A stretch of DNA of 33,252 bases, taken from contig JALWHT010000184.1 in the NCBI GenBank assembly GCA_026983515.1, positions 1-33,252 of the forward strand, written 5' to 3'. The notes below the pieces were generated by a model that had not been told where the DNA came from, did no database searches, and saw only the letters and a program-made list of their open reading frames with translations. The DNA is from Sulfurovum sp. Its GTDB lineage: Bacteria; Campylobacterota; Campylobacteria; Campylobacterales; Sulfurovaceae. The translations under genes and the position numbers were made by a program. Shown piece by piece: positions 1-9,431 of this stretch; the first letter of the stretch is position 1; every line of letters begins with the position of its first letter.

Positions 1-113
1 GGGAGGTAGAAAGAAGCTATATTCAACCACAAAAGCTGGAACTGGTGATGGTTAAGCGTGAGGAGTTGCTGCAAAGTGCAGCCTAGTAAGACGAGAAGTG
101 AAATTGCGAACAT
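1..113 (-). CDS. possible overlapping ORF running off the left edge (lipoprotein-like start)
   Basis: Reading the minus strand from an ATG at 113, a frame stays open to the window edge. It begins MFAISLLVLLGCTLQQ, a short hydrophobic stretch ending in LLGC that resembles a lipoprotein signal with its lipobox cysteine. It overlaps the end of the FtsH-like gene by 62 bases and has no convincing ribosome binding site. Two readings are possible: a separate downstream lipoprotein gene, or the continuation of the FtsH-like protein in another frame after an indel, since the hydrophobic LLVLLG could match the FtsH segment before GGRxAEE. Only 37 codons are visible, so neither can be decided. Confidence 0.2.
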   Translation of the reverse strand, partial: MFAISLLVLLGCTLQQLLTLNHHQFQLLWLNIASFYL

Positions 114-1083
114 TTAAGGACACTATCTCATAGAAAAGTTCCTCTTTTGTAATGTTGGACATAGGTTCGTCGGCATTATATGAGACAAATCCCAGTGTTT
201 TACTTCGGGGTGCGATGGTAACCTGCTCAATTTTAATATGTGGCAGAAGGATCGTGGAGAGTACAGCATGTGCAGCTTCGTGATAGGCAGTCATTTCCAG
301 CTCTTTTTCAAGGTTGCGTACCATTTGCTTGTCAATTTTGTGACCGTACTTGATAATATTGATCTGTTCTATGAGAATATCTTCGGTAATTTGCTTTTTC
401 CCCTGTTCTATTGTTTCAAGTACCGCCATACGTCCAAGCCGCTCAAGATCGACGGCACTCATGCCGTTAATGTATCGCACGATGCGCTCTTTGTCAATTT
501 TTGGATCATGTGGTTTTTTCAGGATTTTTTCAAGGAAAAAGCGTCTGGCATCTTTATCAAGCTTGTCAACTTCAATAAGAAAATCCAGTTTCTTTGGTGC
601 AGTAAGGACTTCGTCTACCGCCTCAAGGGTTTCAGACGTGGCAATGGTGAAAACCCTTGCTTCTGTCTTTTCGAGCACTTTGGCAATGTCAGAGAATGAG
701 ACATTGGTAAGAGTACCCTGCAGAAGACCTTTGATGTCAATATCTTCAAGAATGACAAGAGAAGGTGCATGTTTGGAGGCTTCTTTGTAAACCTCTTTGA
801 TATAGTCAATATCGAAAAGCAGGGAACCGGAGATTTCATAGTAGGGCATATCTGCTTCATGGGCAAAAGCACGAGCAAGCATACCTTTGCCGATATTGGC
901 AGGCCCGTAAAGCAGCAGCCCTTTTGGCAGAGGGGTGTCGAATCGTTCAAAGAGTTCAGGCTGTTTAATGATTTTTATAATGGTTTTTAATCTTGTTTTG
1001 ACTTTTTTATGTCCGACGATATCTTTAAAGCTTATGGTTGAACGTAGGGCTTTTGGGAGTTCGGTTTTGGTATGACTGGACAT
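52..1083 (-). CDS. FtsH-like AAA/zinc-peptidase protein, degenerate and C-terminally short
   Basis: This 343-residue protein has an FtsH architecture: an AAA module (about residues 15-235) followed by the start of a peptidase domain with the zinc motif HEAAH (268-272). Several catalytic elements are altered. Walker A reads GPANIGKG (60-67), with Gly for the usual Thr/Ser. Walker B is ILEDID (111-116) instead of IDEID. Sensor 1 is ATS rather than ATN. The second-region-of-homology arginines are missing (APKKLDFLIE, 162-171). There are no N-terminal membrane helices, and the protein ends about 70 residues after HEAAH, before the expected third zinc ligand and the GGRxAEE segment. The last 20 residues do not look like the family, so a frameshift near the end is possible. 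H. pylori and Campylobacter carry, from memory, a second FtsH-like gene besides true ftsH, and this may be its relative. It is probably not an active protease in this form. Confidence 0.75.
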   Translation of the reverse strand: MSSHTKTELPKALRSTISFKDIVGHKKVKTRLKTIIKIIKQPELFERFDTPLPKGLLLYGPANIGKGMLARAFAHEADMPYYEISGSLLFDIDYIKEVYKEASKHAPSLVILEDIDIKGLLQGTLTNVSFSDIAKVLEKTEARVFTIATSETLEAVDEVLTAPKKLDFLIEVDKLDKDARRFFLEKILKKPHDPKIDKERIVRYINGMSAVDLERLGRMAVLETIEQGKKQITEDILIEQINIIKYGHKIDKQMVRNLEKELEMTAYHEAAHAVLSTILLPHIKIEQVTIAPRSKTLGFVSYNADEPMSNITKEELFYEIVSLNVRNFTSRLTRLHFAATPHA

Positions 1084-1117
1084 AGAATACTCTTTTTGTG
1101 TTGAATTTTATACTATG

Positions 1118-1123
1118 ATTATA
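1118..1123 (-). promoter_or_regulatory. -10 element for the FtsH-like gene
   Basis: TATAAT on the minus strand, 34 bases upstream of the ATG of the FtsH-like gene. The spacing fits a short untranslated leader. No clear -35 is visible. Confidence 0.5.
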
Positions 1124-1145
1124 GAACAACCAATCCAACAGAAAG

Positions 1146-1439
1146 TTGAGAGCGGTCAATGACGATGGAATTCTAAGATTTTTACAGTATGCTTATGGAA
1201 AAAATAGAGGTGCGCTTACGATTTTGAAGGTTCTTTCGATCCGCTCAAAGCCAAGCCGTTACCTTTTGGCTTCTTTGGAAAGCTACTGTACAACCATCAA
1301 TTCCATTTGTGATTCAGTTAAAATAAGCTACAGTATTATCTATAATGGACAAACGATTACTGAGAAGGAGTCGATCGCTTTCGGAAGCGGTGGTGGTGTA
1401 GAGATCGAAGATGGTTTTGGCGGAGCGTGCTGCTCTTAA
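1146..1439 (+). CDS. unrecognised 97-residue ORF, possibly a gene fragment
   Basis: An open frame of 97 codons starting at TTG, with no in-frame ATG and no ribosome binding site. It overlaps the promoter region of the divergent FtsH-like gene. The C-terminal end (FGSGGGVEIEDGFGGACCS) is glycine-rich with a terminal Cys-Cys, and its codons resemble those of the neighbouring genes, which hints at real coding sequence. A 15-codon frame starting at ATG 1115 leads into it in a different phase, so the 5' end may have been lost by an indel. I do not recognise a family. The remaining sequence between 1084 and 1484 holds only the promoters and the dyad listed separately. Confidence 0.3.
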   Translation: MRAVNDDGILRFLQYAYGKNRGALTILKVLSIRSKPSRYLLASLESYCTTINSICDSVKISYSIIYNGQTITEKESIAFGSGGGVEIEDGFGGACCS

Positions 1440-1447
1440 GAGTTTCT

Positions 1448-1455
1448 GCTATAAT
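1448..1455 (+). promoter_or_regulatory. extended -10 promoter of the ABC-F gene
   Basis: The sequence TGCTATAAT spans 1447-1455, with the hexamer TATAAT at 1450-1455, 29 bases before the ATG at 1485. It matches the extended -10 form that recurs in this window. Confidence 0.6.
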
Positions 1456-1476
1456 CCGGTCAAATCTCAGACCGGA
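1455..1476 (+). promoter_or_regulatory. perfect dyad between promoter and start of the ABC-F gene
   Basis: TCCGGTC (1455-1461) is repeated inverted as GACCGGA (1470-1476) around an 8-base spacer. It begins at the last base of the -10 hexamer, so it covers the transcription start. It could be a repressor operator or a 5'-terminal mRNA hairpin. There is no T-run, so it is not a standard terminator. Confidence 0.5.
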
Positions 1477-1484
1477 CAATCTCA

Positions 1485-3320
1485 ATGATACAACTTACCA
1501 ACCTCTCAAAAAGCTTTGGCGGACAGACTGTTTTCCGCGATGTCAACCTCAAAGTGGGCAAGAACTGGAAAATAGGCTTTGTCGGACGCAACGGTGCGGG
1601 CAAATCAACTCTCTTCAAGATGATCCTTGGAGAAGAGAGCTATGACAGCGGTGAGATCGCCATACCCAAGAACTACCGTATCGGTGCACTTAAACAACAC
1701 CTCGTCTTTACCGAAAAGAGTGTACGTGAAGAGTGCGCGCTGGTACTTCCCGAAGATGAACAGTGGAATTTTTACAAGATTGAAAAGCTGCTTTTTGGGC
1801 TTGGTTTCAGTGAAGAAGATCTTGACAAAGACCCTTTGAGCTTTTCCGGAGGTTATCAAATTCGTATTAACCTTGTCAAACTGCTGGCAACCGAGCCGAA
1901 CATGCTGCTGCTGGATGAACCGACCAACTACCTTGATTTGCCCTCACTTCGCTGGTTGGAGCGCTTTATTCGCGAATTTGACGGTGAGGTAATCCTCATT
2001 ACCCATGACAGAGCGTTTATGGATGCAGTTTCTACCCACACGATGGGGGTACAGCGCAAAAGCCTTCGCATAACAAGCGGTGATACGCATAAGTACTATG
2101 CGACACTTGCGATGGAGGATGAAACTTATGAAAAGACAAAAGCCAATCAGGAGAAGAAGCGAAAAGAACTTGAAGAATTTGTCGCGCGGAACAAGGCACG
2201 GGCATCTACTGCAGCAATGGCACAGTCGAAGCAGAAAGAGCTGGACAAAATGGAGGAGCTTGGAGAGCTTGAAAACGAAGCCGATCTCTCCTTTTCTTTC
2301 AATTATGCGGATACACCTGCCAAAGTAGTGCTCAGAGCCGAAGAACTTGGTTTCGGATACGACCCCCGGAAGCCACTTTTTGAGAGGCTTAATTTCACGC
2401 TTGAAAAAGGCAAAAAAATTGCTATTATCGGAAAGAATGGACGGGGAAAGTCGACACTGCTGAACTACATTGCCGGAGAACTTCCACTTCAACAGGGAAT
2501 GCTTTCGTTTCATCCTTCTACCAAATTTGCACATTTTGGTCAGACGAATATAGAACGGCTCAATACGGCAGCGACCATTGTTGAAGAGATCGCTTCGATG
2601 AGCAAGGAGGTAGGCATCCCACAGGCGCGCAGTATTGCCGGGGGAATGATGTTCCCTGGAGAGCTCGCGGACAAAAAGATAGAGGTGCTCTCAGGCGGGG
2701 AGCGCAGCCGAGTGATGCTTGGCAAGATTATCGCTACACCTGCAAATCTGCTCTTTCTGGATGAGCCTACCAACCACCTTGACATGCAGTCGATCGATGC
2801 ACTGGCAGATGCCATCGAACAGTTTGAAGGATCGCTCATTATGGTCACCCACTCGGAGATGCTGCTGCGGCGTCTGGCAGATGCGCTGATCATCTTTCAT
2901 AAAGGTGGAGCAGAGTATTTTGAGGGTACCTATGATGAATTTCTTGAGAAGATCGGCTGGGAAGAGGAGGAGGGCAGTAAACCCAAAAAGAAGAAGCCCA
3001 AGATCGATTATAAAGAGCGTAAACGTTTGCGGAAAGAGCTCATAAGTGAGCGAAATATGCTGCGTCAGCCTTATACAAAAACTGTGACATCGTGCGAAAC
3101 AAAAATCGAGTCGAATGAAGAGGAGATTGCCGTACTGGAAAGAAAACTGGCAGAGGCATCTGTTGCAGGAGATAACAGTGCAATGATAGAATATTCTACG
3201 ATGCTTGGCAAACTGCATGAAGAGGTGGAACAGTTGTTTGCATCGTTGGAAGAGGCTACGGAAAAAGAGGAAGCGATTACTGTGGAGTATGAAGAGAAAC
3301 TGACTGCACTTGATGTGTAG
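1485..3320 (+). CDS. ABC-F family ATPase (YheS/Uup-like ribosome-associated factor)
   Basis: 611 residues with two ATP-binding cassettes and no membrane segments, the layout of ABC-F proteins, which bind the ribosomal E site and act on stalled or initiating ribosomes. Cassette 1 has Walker A GRNGAGKST (34-42), signature SFSGGYQ (about 119-125) and Walker B LLLDEPTNYLD. Cassette 2 has GKNGRGKST (about 316-324), signature LSGGERSR (about 401) and LLFLDEPTNHLD. Between them lies a charged helical linker rich in Lys, Glu and Ala (about 210-260) that corresponds to the P-site tRNA interaction motif. The C-terminus (about 500-611) is a lysine-rich stretch followed by a predicted coiled coil, as in YheS and Uup. 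It is transcribed alone from its own promoter. Subfamily assignment is uncertain; antibiotic-resistance ABC-F members are less likely. Confidence 0.93.
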   Translation: MIQLTNLSKSFGGQTVFRDVNLKVGKNWKIGFVGRNGAGKSTLFKMILGEESYDSGEIAIPKNYRIGALKQHLVFTEKSVREECALVLPEDEQWNFYKIEKLLFGLGFSEEDLDKDPLSFSGGYQIRINLVKLLATEPNMLLLDEPTNYLDLPSLRWLERFIREFDGEVILITHDRAFMDAVSTHTMGVQRKSLRITSGDTHKYYATLAMEDETYEKTKANQEKKRKELEEFVARNKARASTAAMAQSKQKELDKMEELGELENEADLSFSFNYADTPAKVVLRAEELGFGYDPRKPLFERLNFTLEKGKKIAIIGKNGRGKSTLLNYIAGELPLQQGMLSFHPSTKFAHFGQTNIERLNTAATIVEEIASMSKEVGIPQARSIAGGMMFPGELADKKIEVLSGGERSRVMLGKIIATPANLLFLDEPTNHLDMQSIDALADAIEQFEGSLIMVTHSEMLLRRLADALIIFHKGGAEYFEGTYDEFLEKIGWEEEEGSKPKKKKPKIDYKERKRLRKELISERNMLRQPYTKTVTSCETKIESNEEEIAVLERKLAEASVAGDNSAMIEYSTMLGKLHEEVEQLFASLEEATEKEEAITVEYEEKLTALDV

Positions 3321-3332
3321 CGTCTGGGAGTG

Positions 3333-3359
3333 TAACTCCCGATGCTTTGCCGGGAGTTA
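3333..3359. terminator. hairpin between convergent ABC-F and HIT genes
   Basis: TAACTCCCG (3333-3341) pairs with CGGGAGTTA (3351-3359) around a 9-base loop. A competing 6-bp hairpin, GGGAGT (3326-3331) with ACTCCC (3335-3340), shares the left arm. There is no strong T-run on either side. Its position between two convergent stops suggests a bidirectional terminator. Confidence 0.55.
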
Positions 3360-3363
3360 GGGA

Positions 3364-3717
3364 TTAGAGGTTTTTATGCGGATCTTCATGCTGGTGGTTC
3401 CAGATCAGTTTTCCGCCACCGAGCAGATGGAAGTGCAGGTGTGGAATCTCCTGTCCGCCATCTTCACCATTGTTGGTAATGAGACGGTAACCGGTTTGAT
3501 CGACACCGAGCTTTCGGGCAACTTCTTGAATGAATGGGGTCATTTTCGCCATTGTCTCACCATCGACACTCTGAAAATTTTCTATATGCTTTTTTGGAAT
3601 AATAAGCACATGGATGGGAGCTTTGGGGTAAAGGTCGTGGAAAGCGAGGAACTCATCATCCTCATAGACGGTATTGTTGGGGATCTCCCCATTGACAATT
3701 TTGCAGAATATACACAT
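3364..3717 (-). CDS. HIT family (HinT-like) nucleotide hydrolase
   Basis: 117 residues of the histidine triad superfamily, which hydrolyses purine nucleoside phosphoramidates or related AMP conjugates. The triad is HLHFHLL (His93, His95, His97), preceded by the conserved NNGEDGGQEIPHLH block. The N-terminus CIFCKIVNGEIP (Cys2, Cys5) is typical of bacterial HIT proteins. I chose the ATG at 3717 because the minus-strand sequence AAAGGA lies about 7 bases upstream. A longer frame exists but its extra 19 residues are low-complexity and lie in the promoter region. It is divergent from pheS and shares a 122-base intergenic region with it. Confidence 0.93.
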   Translation of the reverse strand: MCIFCKIVNGEIPNNTVYEDDEFLAFHDLYPKAPIHVLIIPKKHIENFQSVDGETMAKMTPFIQEVARKLGVDQTGYRLITNNGEDGGQEIPHLHFHLLGGGKLIWNHQHEDPHKNL

Positions 3718-3762
3718 AATTTTTTCCTTTTTATCGAACTGTTTATGCTTTGAATTTTGGTA

Positions 3763-3768
3763 ATTATA
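3763..3768 (-). promoter_or_regulatory. extended -10 promoter of the HIT gene
   Basis: Minus-strand TGCTATAAT, with the hexamer at 3768-3763, 45 bases upstream of the HIT start codon. Confidence 0.55.
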
Positions 3769-3801
3769 GCACACTAAACCCCCTTGTTAGCAACTTTTCG
3801 T

Positions 3802-3807
3802 TAGAAT
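3802..3807 (+). promoter_or_regulatory. likely -10 element of the pheS operon
   Basis: TAGAAT at 3802-3807, 32 bases before the pheS ATG, in the short region divergent from the HIT gene. The match is weaker than at the other promoters here. Confidence 0.4.
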
Positions 3808-3839
3808 CACGGCAATTATTATGCGATAAATGGAGCATT

Positions 3840-4832
3840 ATGGAAAATTTGGAAGCAAAGATACTGCAGACCGATTCACTTGAGGCATTGGAGAAGGTGC
3901 GCATCGAACTCTTTGGAAAGAAAGGGATTCTTGCTGCGCAGTTTGCGAAAATGAAAGACATCCCCGGGCCTGAGAAGAAAGCTTTTGCCGAAGGTCTTAA
4001 CAAGCAAAAAGCCGCACTTCAGGCACTGTTTGACAAGCGTTATGAAGAGCTTAAAGCCGAAGAGATCGAGCGTCTTTTAAAAGCTGAGGCGATCGATGTA
4101 TCGCTCTACGGTGCATTGGCGCAGAAGGGAGCGTTGCACCCGGTAATGGAGACAATGGACAAGATTATTGACTATTTTACCGCGTTGAACTTTTCTGTCG
4201 AAACCGGTGGGATGATCGAAGATGATTTTCATAATTTTGAAGCACTGAATCTGCCAAAGTACCACCCGGCACGTGATATGCAGGATACATTTTATTTTAA
4301 AGATGGTGGTTTGTTGCGTACACATACATCGCCGGTACAGATTCGTACGATGCTCAAAGAGAAGCCACCCATCCGGATGATCGCACCCGGTGCGGTTTTC
4401 AGACGTGATTATGACGTGACTCATACACCGATGTTTCATCAGGTTGAGGGACTGGTGGTCGATGAGAAAGGAAAAGTTTCCTTTGCCAATCTCAAGGCGA
4501 TTTTGACTGACTTTTTGCAGTATATGTTCGGTGATGTCGATGTGCGTTTCCGTCCAAGTTTTTTCCCGTTTACAGAACCTTCGGCAGAAGTAGATATCAG
4601 CTGTATCTTCTGCGGAGGAGAAGGGTGTCGTGTCTGTTCGCATACAGGATGGATAGAGATCCTTGGATGCGGCATTGTTGACCCCAATGTTTTCAAGGCG
4701 GTTGATTATAAAGATGTTAGCGGCTATGCGTTCGGCCTCGGGGTTGAACGTATTGCAATGCTGATGCACAAAATACCGGATCTTCGCAGTCTTTTTGAAG
4801 GTGATATCCGTTTGCTGGAGCAGTTTAGATGA
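3840..4832 (+). CDS. pheS: phenylalanyl-tRNA synthetase alpha subunit
   Basis: 330 residues, the usual length for PheS. It carries the catalytic class II aminoacyl-tRNA synthetase core of the alpha2-beta2 enzyme that charges tRNA-Phe. The N-terminal helical tRNA-binding arm (about 1-90) is followed by the core, with the [10 protein letters not shown] segment, the motif 2 loop [19 protein letters not shown] and the motif 3 [10 protein letters not shown] near the C-terminus. A Cys cluster ([12 protein letters not shown], about 255-270) is typical of PheS. The start at 3840 is set by GGAG a few bases upstream and by family length; the open frame extends 30 codons further upstream but into the promoter. 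The stop overlaps pheT by four bases (ATGA). Confidence 0.97.
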   Translation: MENLEAKILQTDSLEALEKVRIELFGKKGILAAQFAKMKDIPGPEKKAFAEGLNKQKAALQALFDKRYEELKAEEIERLLKAEAIDVSLYGALAQKGALHPVMETMDKIIDYFTALNFSVETGGMIEDDFHNFEALNLPKYHPARDMQDTFYFKDGGLLRTHTSPVQIRTMLKEKPPIRMIAPGAVFRRDYDVTHTPMFHQVEGLVVDEKGKVSFANLKAILTDFLQYMFGDVDVRFRPSFFPFTEPSAEVDISCIFCGGEGCRVCSHTGWIEILGCGIVDPNVFKAVDYKDVSGYAFGLGVERIAMLMHKIPDLRSLFEGDIRLLEQFR

Positions 4833-7165
4833 TAGTGACACGTACATGGCTTGACGAATTTATCGACCTGAAGGGAGTTTCGGATACGACACTCTATGAG
4901 ACTTTCAATGCCATTGGGCTGGAAGTGGACAGTATGGAGAAGATCGACATCCCTGCAAAAGTGGTGATAGGAAAGATCATCTCCTGTGAAAAACACCCTG
5001 ATGCGGACAAGCTCAATGTCTGTCAGATTGATATCGGCAGCAGTGTAGAGCAGATTGTCTGTGGTGCTGCAAATGTGGTTGACGCCGAATATGTAGCTGT
5101 TGCGACTGTAGGTGCGTTATTGCCGGGTAACTTTAAAATTAAACCGGCAAAGCTTCGTGGTGTGGAAAGCAATGGAATGGTCTGTTCCTCTTCTGAACTC
5201 GGCTTGCCTGAAATGGGTAAGGGGATCATGATTCTTGATGAGAGTATCGGTGCACTGGAAGCAGGACGTGAACTTGCTACCTATGAAAAAGTAGCCGATA
5301 CTATCATCGAACTGGAATTGACAGCAAACCGTGGTGACTGTTTGAGTATTTACGGTGTTGCACGGGATCTGAGTGCCGCATTGAATATTGAAATGAAGCC
5401 CTTTGAGTATAAACAGGCTGAGCGTATGAAGCTTGGCATTGCCAGAAAAGTGGAGCTTCATCTTAAAGGTGATGTTGAGGCAGACCTACGTTATAAACTG
5501 GCTTCAATAGAAGAGATGAACAGCAGTTTTCTTATTGATCTTCGTCTCGCTATGGTGAAGGTGGAAGCACAAAATGTACTGGAAAAAATACTTGCCTATA
5601 CAACACATACTACGGGTGTAATTCTGAGAATGTACGACTGTGCAAGTTTCTGCTCTGATGAGAATGAAAAAGTAACCATCAGTATAGAAGGACGTGAAAA
5701 AGGTATTGTTCATGTGCATCTCAATGGTAAACATGCGAGTATTGTGGGTGTTTCACAGACAGAAGAGACATTGCCAAAGGTGCATTGTAAAGAGGTGCTT
5801 ATTGAGGCGAGTTATATAAATCCCGATCTCCTTTCTGAAGCGGTTTCCGATCTTGACATTGAAAAAGATGAACTCTTTTACAAAACTTCCCGAGGTTCCA
5901 ACCCTGACCTTGGTTTTGGGCTTGCTTTCCTTGCCTATTTGCTGGAGACATATACGCAGATAAGCTGTTATGAGGGATCGCTTGATGTAGAAGTCGAACG
6001 TGAACCGGTGAAAATACTGATTGATGCAAGAGAGATATCTTCCATTGTAGGAATGGAGATCGAGCTGGGTAAAATTGCAACGGTATTGCAAAAGCTTGGG
6101 TTCAGCATGACAATGATGGATGAGCATCAGATTGCCGTAAAAGTCCCGCTTTTTAGACATGACATTAAAAACATTCAGGATATTGCCGAAGAGATCGTAC
6201 GAATTATCGGCATTAACAATATCCCTGCCAAACCGCTTGTCTTTGCGGAGAAGAAACGCCTCAATGCAACCAGTGAGCGTTTCAAAGCCAAAAAGGCATT
6301 ACGTAACCGTGCTGTTGGGGTGGGATTCTATGAAAACGTCTCCTATGTATTTAGCGAAAAAGCACTGCTCGAGAAGTATGGGTTTGAAGTGACAGAGCCA
6401 GAACTGGAACTTGCAAACCCTATTGCTGAAGAACTCAATACCCTTCGCAGCACGATGCTGATCAATATGCTCCAGGCAGTCAAGCGCAATGTCAGCTACT
6501 CAAAAAAATCTATTCCGCTTTTTGAAATAGGTGCTGTTTTCGATGCCAAGCGTAACCAGAGCGAAAAGGCAGCCTTCGTTTTTGCCGGCGAAGCAGAGCC
6601 TGAGAGTGTCAGGAATGCGGGTAAGCCGGCAGCGGTCGATTTCGCTGCATTTACGCAGAAGCTTGGCAGCGTTATCGGACACTTTGAGCTGATGCCATGT
6701 ACTGACAAAAATGGGCTTATACATCCATACCAGTCTGCGGACATCGTGATTGACGGAAAAGTATGCGGTTTTATGAGTAAACTGCATCCTGTAGTACAGG
6801 AAGAGTATGGTATCCCGGTTACTTTCATCGCCGAGTTGGATTTTGAAGCGCTGCTGCCAAAGCACATCAATGCCAAGCCGATCTCCAAATTTCAGGGAGT
6901 CTATAAAGACTTAAGCATTGTGATTGACAAATCTGTGAACTACTATGAAGTAGCAAAAGTACTTGAAGCGCTGAATTTACCGCTGCTTAAAGAGAGTTAC
7001 CCAGTAGATATCTATACCGATGAGAAGCTTGGAGAGAAAAAATCGTTGACAATCCGTTTTTTCATCCAGTCAATGGAGAGGACGCTTGAAGAGAATGATA
7101 TTGAGAGCGTGATGAAACAGATTATGGAAGCACTTGAAAAAGCTTTCGGGGCGGAGCTTCGATAG
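4829..7165 (+). CDS. pheT: phenylalanyl-tRNA synthetase beta subunit
   Basis: 778 residues, close to the family norm. The order of domains is an N-terminal segment ([11 protein letters not shown]), an EMAP-II-like tRNA-binding domain (about 40-150, with [12 protein letters not shown]), a central B3/B4-like region (about 205-395), a B5 domain (about 400-475, [18 protein letters not shown]), a catalytic-like core (about 480-690) and a C-terminal ferredoxin-fold anticodon-binding domain (about 690-778, [13 protein letters not shown] to the end). The B3/B4 region, which edits mischarged Tyr in other bacteria, is clearly diverged and I cannot pick out the standard editing residues. It is translationally coupled to pheS through an ATGA overlap, and ispH starts directly at the next base after its stop. 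Confidence 0.96.
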   Translation: MIVTRTWLDEFIDLKGVSDTTLYETFNAIGLEVDSMEKIDIPAKVVIGKIISCEKHPDADKLNVCQIDIGSSVEQIVCGAANVVDAEYVAVATVGALLPGNFKIKPAKLRGVESNGMVCSSSELGLPEMGKGIMILDESIGALEAGRELATYEKVADTIIELELTANRGDCLSIYGVARDLSAALNIEMKPFEYKQAERMKLGIARKVELHLKGDVEADLRYKLASIEEMNSSFLIDLRLAMVKVEAQNVLEKILAYTTHTTGVILRMYDCASFCSDENEKVTISIEGREKGIVHVHLNGKHASIVGVSQTEETLPKVHCKEVLIEASYINPDLLSEAVSDLDIEKDELFYKTSRGSNPDLGFGLAFLAYLLETYTQISCYEGSLDVEVEREPVKILIDAREISSIVGMEIELGKIATVLQKLGFSMTMMDEHQIAVKVPLFRHDIKNIQDIAEEIVRIIGINNIPAKPLVFAEKKRLNATSERFKAKKALRNRAVGVGFYENVSYVFSEKALLEKYGFEVTEPELELANPIAEELNTLRSTMLINMLQAVKRNVSYSKKSIPLFEIGAVFDAKRNQSEKAAFVFAGEAEPESVRNAGKPAAVDFAAFTQKLGSVIGHFELMPCTDKNGLIHPYQSADIVIDGKVCGFMSKLHPVVQEEYGIPVTFIAELDFEALLPKHINAKPISKFQGVYKDLSIVIDKSVNYYEVAKVLEALNLPLLKESYPVDIYTDEKLGEKKSLTIRFFIQSMERTLEENDIESVMKQIMEALEKAFGAELR

Positions 7166-8026
7166 ATGAAAATACAGTTAGCATCAAGTTACGGATTCTG
7201 TTTTGGGGTGAAACGTGCCATCAAGATTGCGGAAGAGCATCAAGGCAGTAAAACGTACGGTCCGCTGATCCATAATAAAGATGAGATCAACCGTCTTAAA
7301 GAGGGTTTTCAGATTGGACTGGCTGAAAAATTTGAAGAGATCACACCGGAAGATTCCGTCGTTATCCGTACCCATGGTATTCCTAAAGATGAACTTGCAC
7401 AGCTTAAAAGCCAAAAGAATGAGATTATCGATGCAACCTGCCCCTACGTGACTACGCCTCAGCACATTGTTGCTGATATGAGTGAACAGGGATACAGTAT
7501 TGTTGTGTTCGGTGACAAAAATCACCCTGAAATTAAAGGTGTTATCAGCTATGCCAAAGACCCTCGAAATGCATTTGTGGTGATTGACGAGCATGAACTT
7601 GACGGTTTGCCCATTCTCTCCAAAGTGGCAGTTGTTGCCCAAACCACACGCAAACCGCAGGATTATCTTAAAGTGGTCAATAAGCTGATTCTTGAGCATA
7701 AAGAGGTACGTGTGTTTAATACCATCTGCAATGCAACCTTTGAGAATCAGGATGCGGCTGCTGAATTGGCGAGAGAAGCTGATGTGATGGTAGTCATTGG
7801 AGGGAAGCACTCTTCTAATACTAAGCAGCTGCACTCCATTTGCAAAACCTACTGTGACGACAGTTACCTGGTAGAGAATGAAAAAGAACTGGAGAAGCAA
7901 TGGTTTGAAGGGAAGCAGCTCTGTGGTATCTCAGCGGGTGCCTCTACTCCAGACTGGATTGTACAAAATGTCATTGACCGTATTCAAGAGTTAGTGAAAG
8001 TGGAAAAGGTAGAAGAGGGTGAGTAG
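7166..8026 (+). CDS. ispH: 4-hydroxy-3-methylbut-2-enyl diphosphate reductase
   Basis: 286 residues; the last enzyme of the MEP isoprenoid pathway, reducing HMBPP to IPP and DMAPP with a [4Fe-4S] cluster. The three cluster cysteines are visible: GFCFGV (Cys12), DATCPYV (near 93) and NTICNAT (near 188). The HPE segment with the catalytic glutamate (KNHPEIKG) and the late SNT motif (SSNTKQL) are also present. ATG follows the pheT TAG with no gap, and the 3' end overlaps aroA by 8 bases, so it is inside the pheS-aroA operon. Confidence 0.96.
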   Translation: MKIQLASSYGFCFGVKRAIKIAEEHQGSKTYGPLIHNKDEINRLKEGFQIGLAEKFEEITPEDSVVIRTHGIPKDELAQLKSQKNEIIDATCPYVTTPQHIVADMSEQGYSIVVFGDKNHPEIKGVISYAKDPRNAFVVIDEHELDGLPILSKVAVVAQTTRKPQDYLKVVNKLILEHKEVRVFNTICNATFENQDAAAELAREADVMVVIGGKHSSNTKQLHSICKTYCDDSYLVENEKELEKQWFEGKQLCGISAGASTPDWIVQNVIDRIQELVKVEKVEEGE

Positions 8027-9302
8027 TCTTACACTCAAGCCCGTCAAGCGTATTGACGGTGAAGTAAATCTGCCGGGTTCCAAGAGCCTCTCCAACCGTG
8101 CACTGCTTATTGCTGCGCTGGCTGAGGGAACAACGATAATTACCAACCTACTTGAGAGTGATGACACGCGTCATATGCTCAATGCACTTAAAGCGCTTGG
8201 TGTAGACTATACGCTCTCTGAAGACGGTACCGAGTGCATTGTAACGGGAAATGGCGGTCCTTTCGTCAGTACTGAACCTGTTGAGCTTTTTTTAGGCAAT
8301 GCCGGGACGGCAATGCGACCGCTTGCTGCGGCATTGACACTGGGAAAAGGGGAGTACGTTTTAACCGGTGAGCCGCGTATGAAAGAACGTCCCATAGGTC
8401 ACCTTGTCGATGCACTGCGCCAGGCGGGTGCCAACATTGCTTACCTTGAGAATGAAGGTTATCCACCGATAAAGATTATTGCTGGTGGTCTGGCCGGTGG
8501 GGAAGTGAGTATTGATGGCAGTATCTCCAGCCAGTTTCTTACCGCTCTGTTGATGGCAGCACCAATGGCAGAAAATGATATGACCATTACCATTGAAGGT
8601 GAACTGGTCTCCAAACCTTACATTGATATTACCCTTGACATTATGCGTATTTTCGGCGTGGAGGTAGAAAATGAAAATTATGCACGTTTTCGAGTCAAGT
8701 CCGGGCAGCGTTACCGTGCCGTTGATTCTTTTATGGTAGAAGGAGATGCTTCCTCTGCTTCCTATTTTCTGGCAGCCGCTGCCATTAAAGGAGGACGGGT
8801 AAAGGTAACGGGTATCGGGAAACAGTCTGTTCAGGGTGATGTCGCTTTTGCTGACGTACTTGAGAAAATGGGTGCAGCAGTAGAGTGGGGAGATGATTAT
8901 ATTATGGTTGAAAAGGGAGAACTTCATGCGATCGATATGGACTTCAACCATATCCCTGATGCGGCAATGACCATTGCCACCACAGCACTTTTTGTGGATG
9001 GCACGACCACACTGCGCAATATCTACAACTGGCGTGTCAAAGAGACGGACAGACTGCATGCTATGGCAACTGAGCTTCGTAAAGTAGGTGCAACGGTAGA
9101 AGAGGGGGAGGACTATCTTACAATTACGCCTCCCAAACAGCTTAAGCATGCTGCTATCGATACCTATGATGACCATAGAATGGCGATGTGCTTTTCACTG
9201 CTTGCGCTCGATCCTGTCTCTGTAACCATTAATGACCCTGAGTGTACCGCAAAAACATTTCCTACCTATTTTGAGGTTTTGGAGAGTATTTCTCACTATT
9301 GA
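8019..9302 (+). CDS. aroA: 3-phosphoshikimate 1-carboxyvinyltransferase (EPSP synthase)
   Basis: 427 residues; condenses shikimate-3-phosphate with phosphoenolpyruvate in the shikimate pathway. The N-terminal [19 protein letters not shown] binds substrate. The [16 protein letters not shown] loop is of the class I (glyphosate-sensitive) type, and KETDRLHAM and DDHRMAM are the C-terminal conserved blocks. The start is GTG at 8019, eight bases inside the ispH end, with AGAAGAGG just upstream; later in-frame ATGs would cut off the PGSKS region. It is the last gene of the pheS operon before the separate rpsA promoter. Confidence 0.96.
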   Translation: MSSLTLKPVKRIDGEVNLPGSKSLSNRALLIAALAEGTTIITNLLESDDTRHMLNALKALGVDYTLSEDGTECIVTGNGGPFVSTEPVELFLGNAGTAMRPLAAALTLGKGEYVLTGEPRMKERPIGHLVDALRQAGANIAYLENEGYPPIKIIAGGLAGGEVSIDGSISSQFLTALLMAAPMAENDMTITIEGELVSKPYIDITLDIMRIFGVEVENENYARFRVKSGQRYRAVDSFMVEGDASSASYFLAAAAIKGGRVKVTGIGKQSVQGDVAFADVLEKMGAAVEWGDDYIMVEKGELHAIDMDFNHIPDAAMTIATTALFVDGTTTLRNIYNWRVKETDRLHAMATELRKVGATVEEGEDYLTITPPKQLKHAAIDTYDDHRMAMCFSLLALDPVSVTINDPECTAKTFPTYFEVLESISHY

Positions 9303-9393
9303 GGATACACTTCGATAGTACCCTCTTCATATCTTCCCTTTTCTCTTTCCGCTCAAAATCATTTTTCATAAGCATCCTGATACAAAATTTCGA

Positions 9394-9399
9394 TATAAT
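9394..9399 (+). promoter_or_regulatory. -10 element of rpsA
   Basis: TATAAT 32 bases before the rpsA ATG, in the 129-base gap after aroA. No obvious -35. Confidence 0.55.
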
Positions 9400-9431
9400 A
9401 ACGCAAATTTAGTGTACACATAAGGATAGGT

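Noticed and set aside
3750-3839. Longer start for pheS
   Set aside because: The extra 30 residues run through the divergent promoter region and exceed the normal PheS length.
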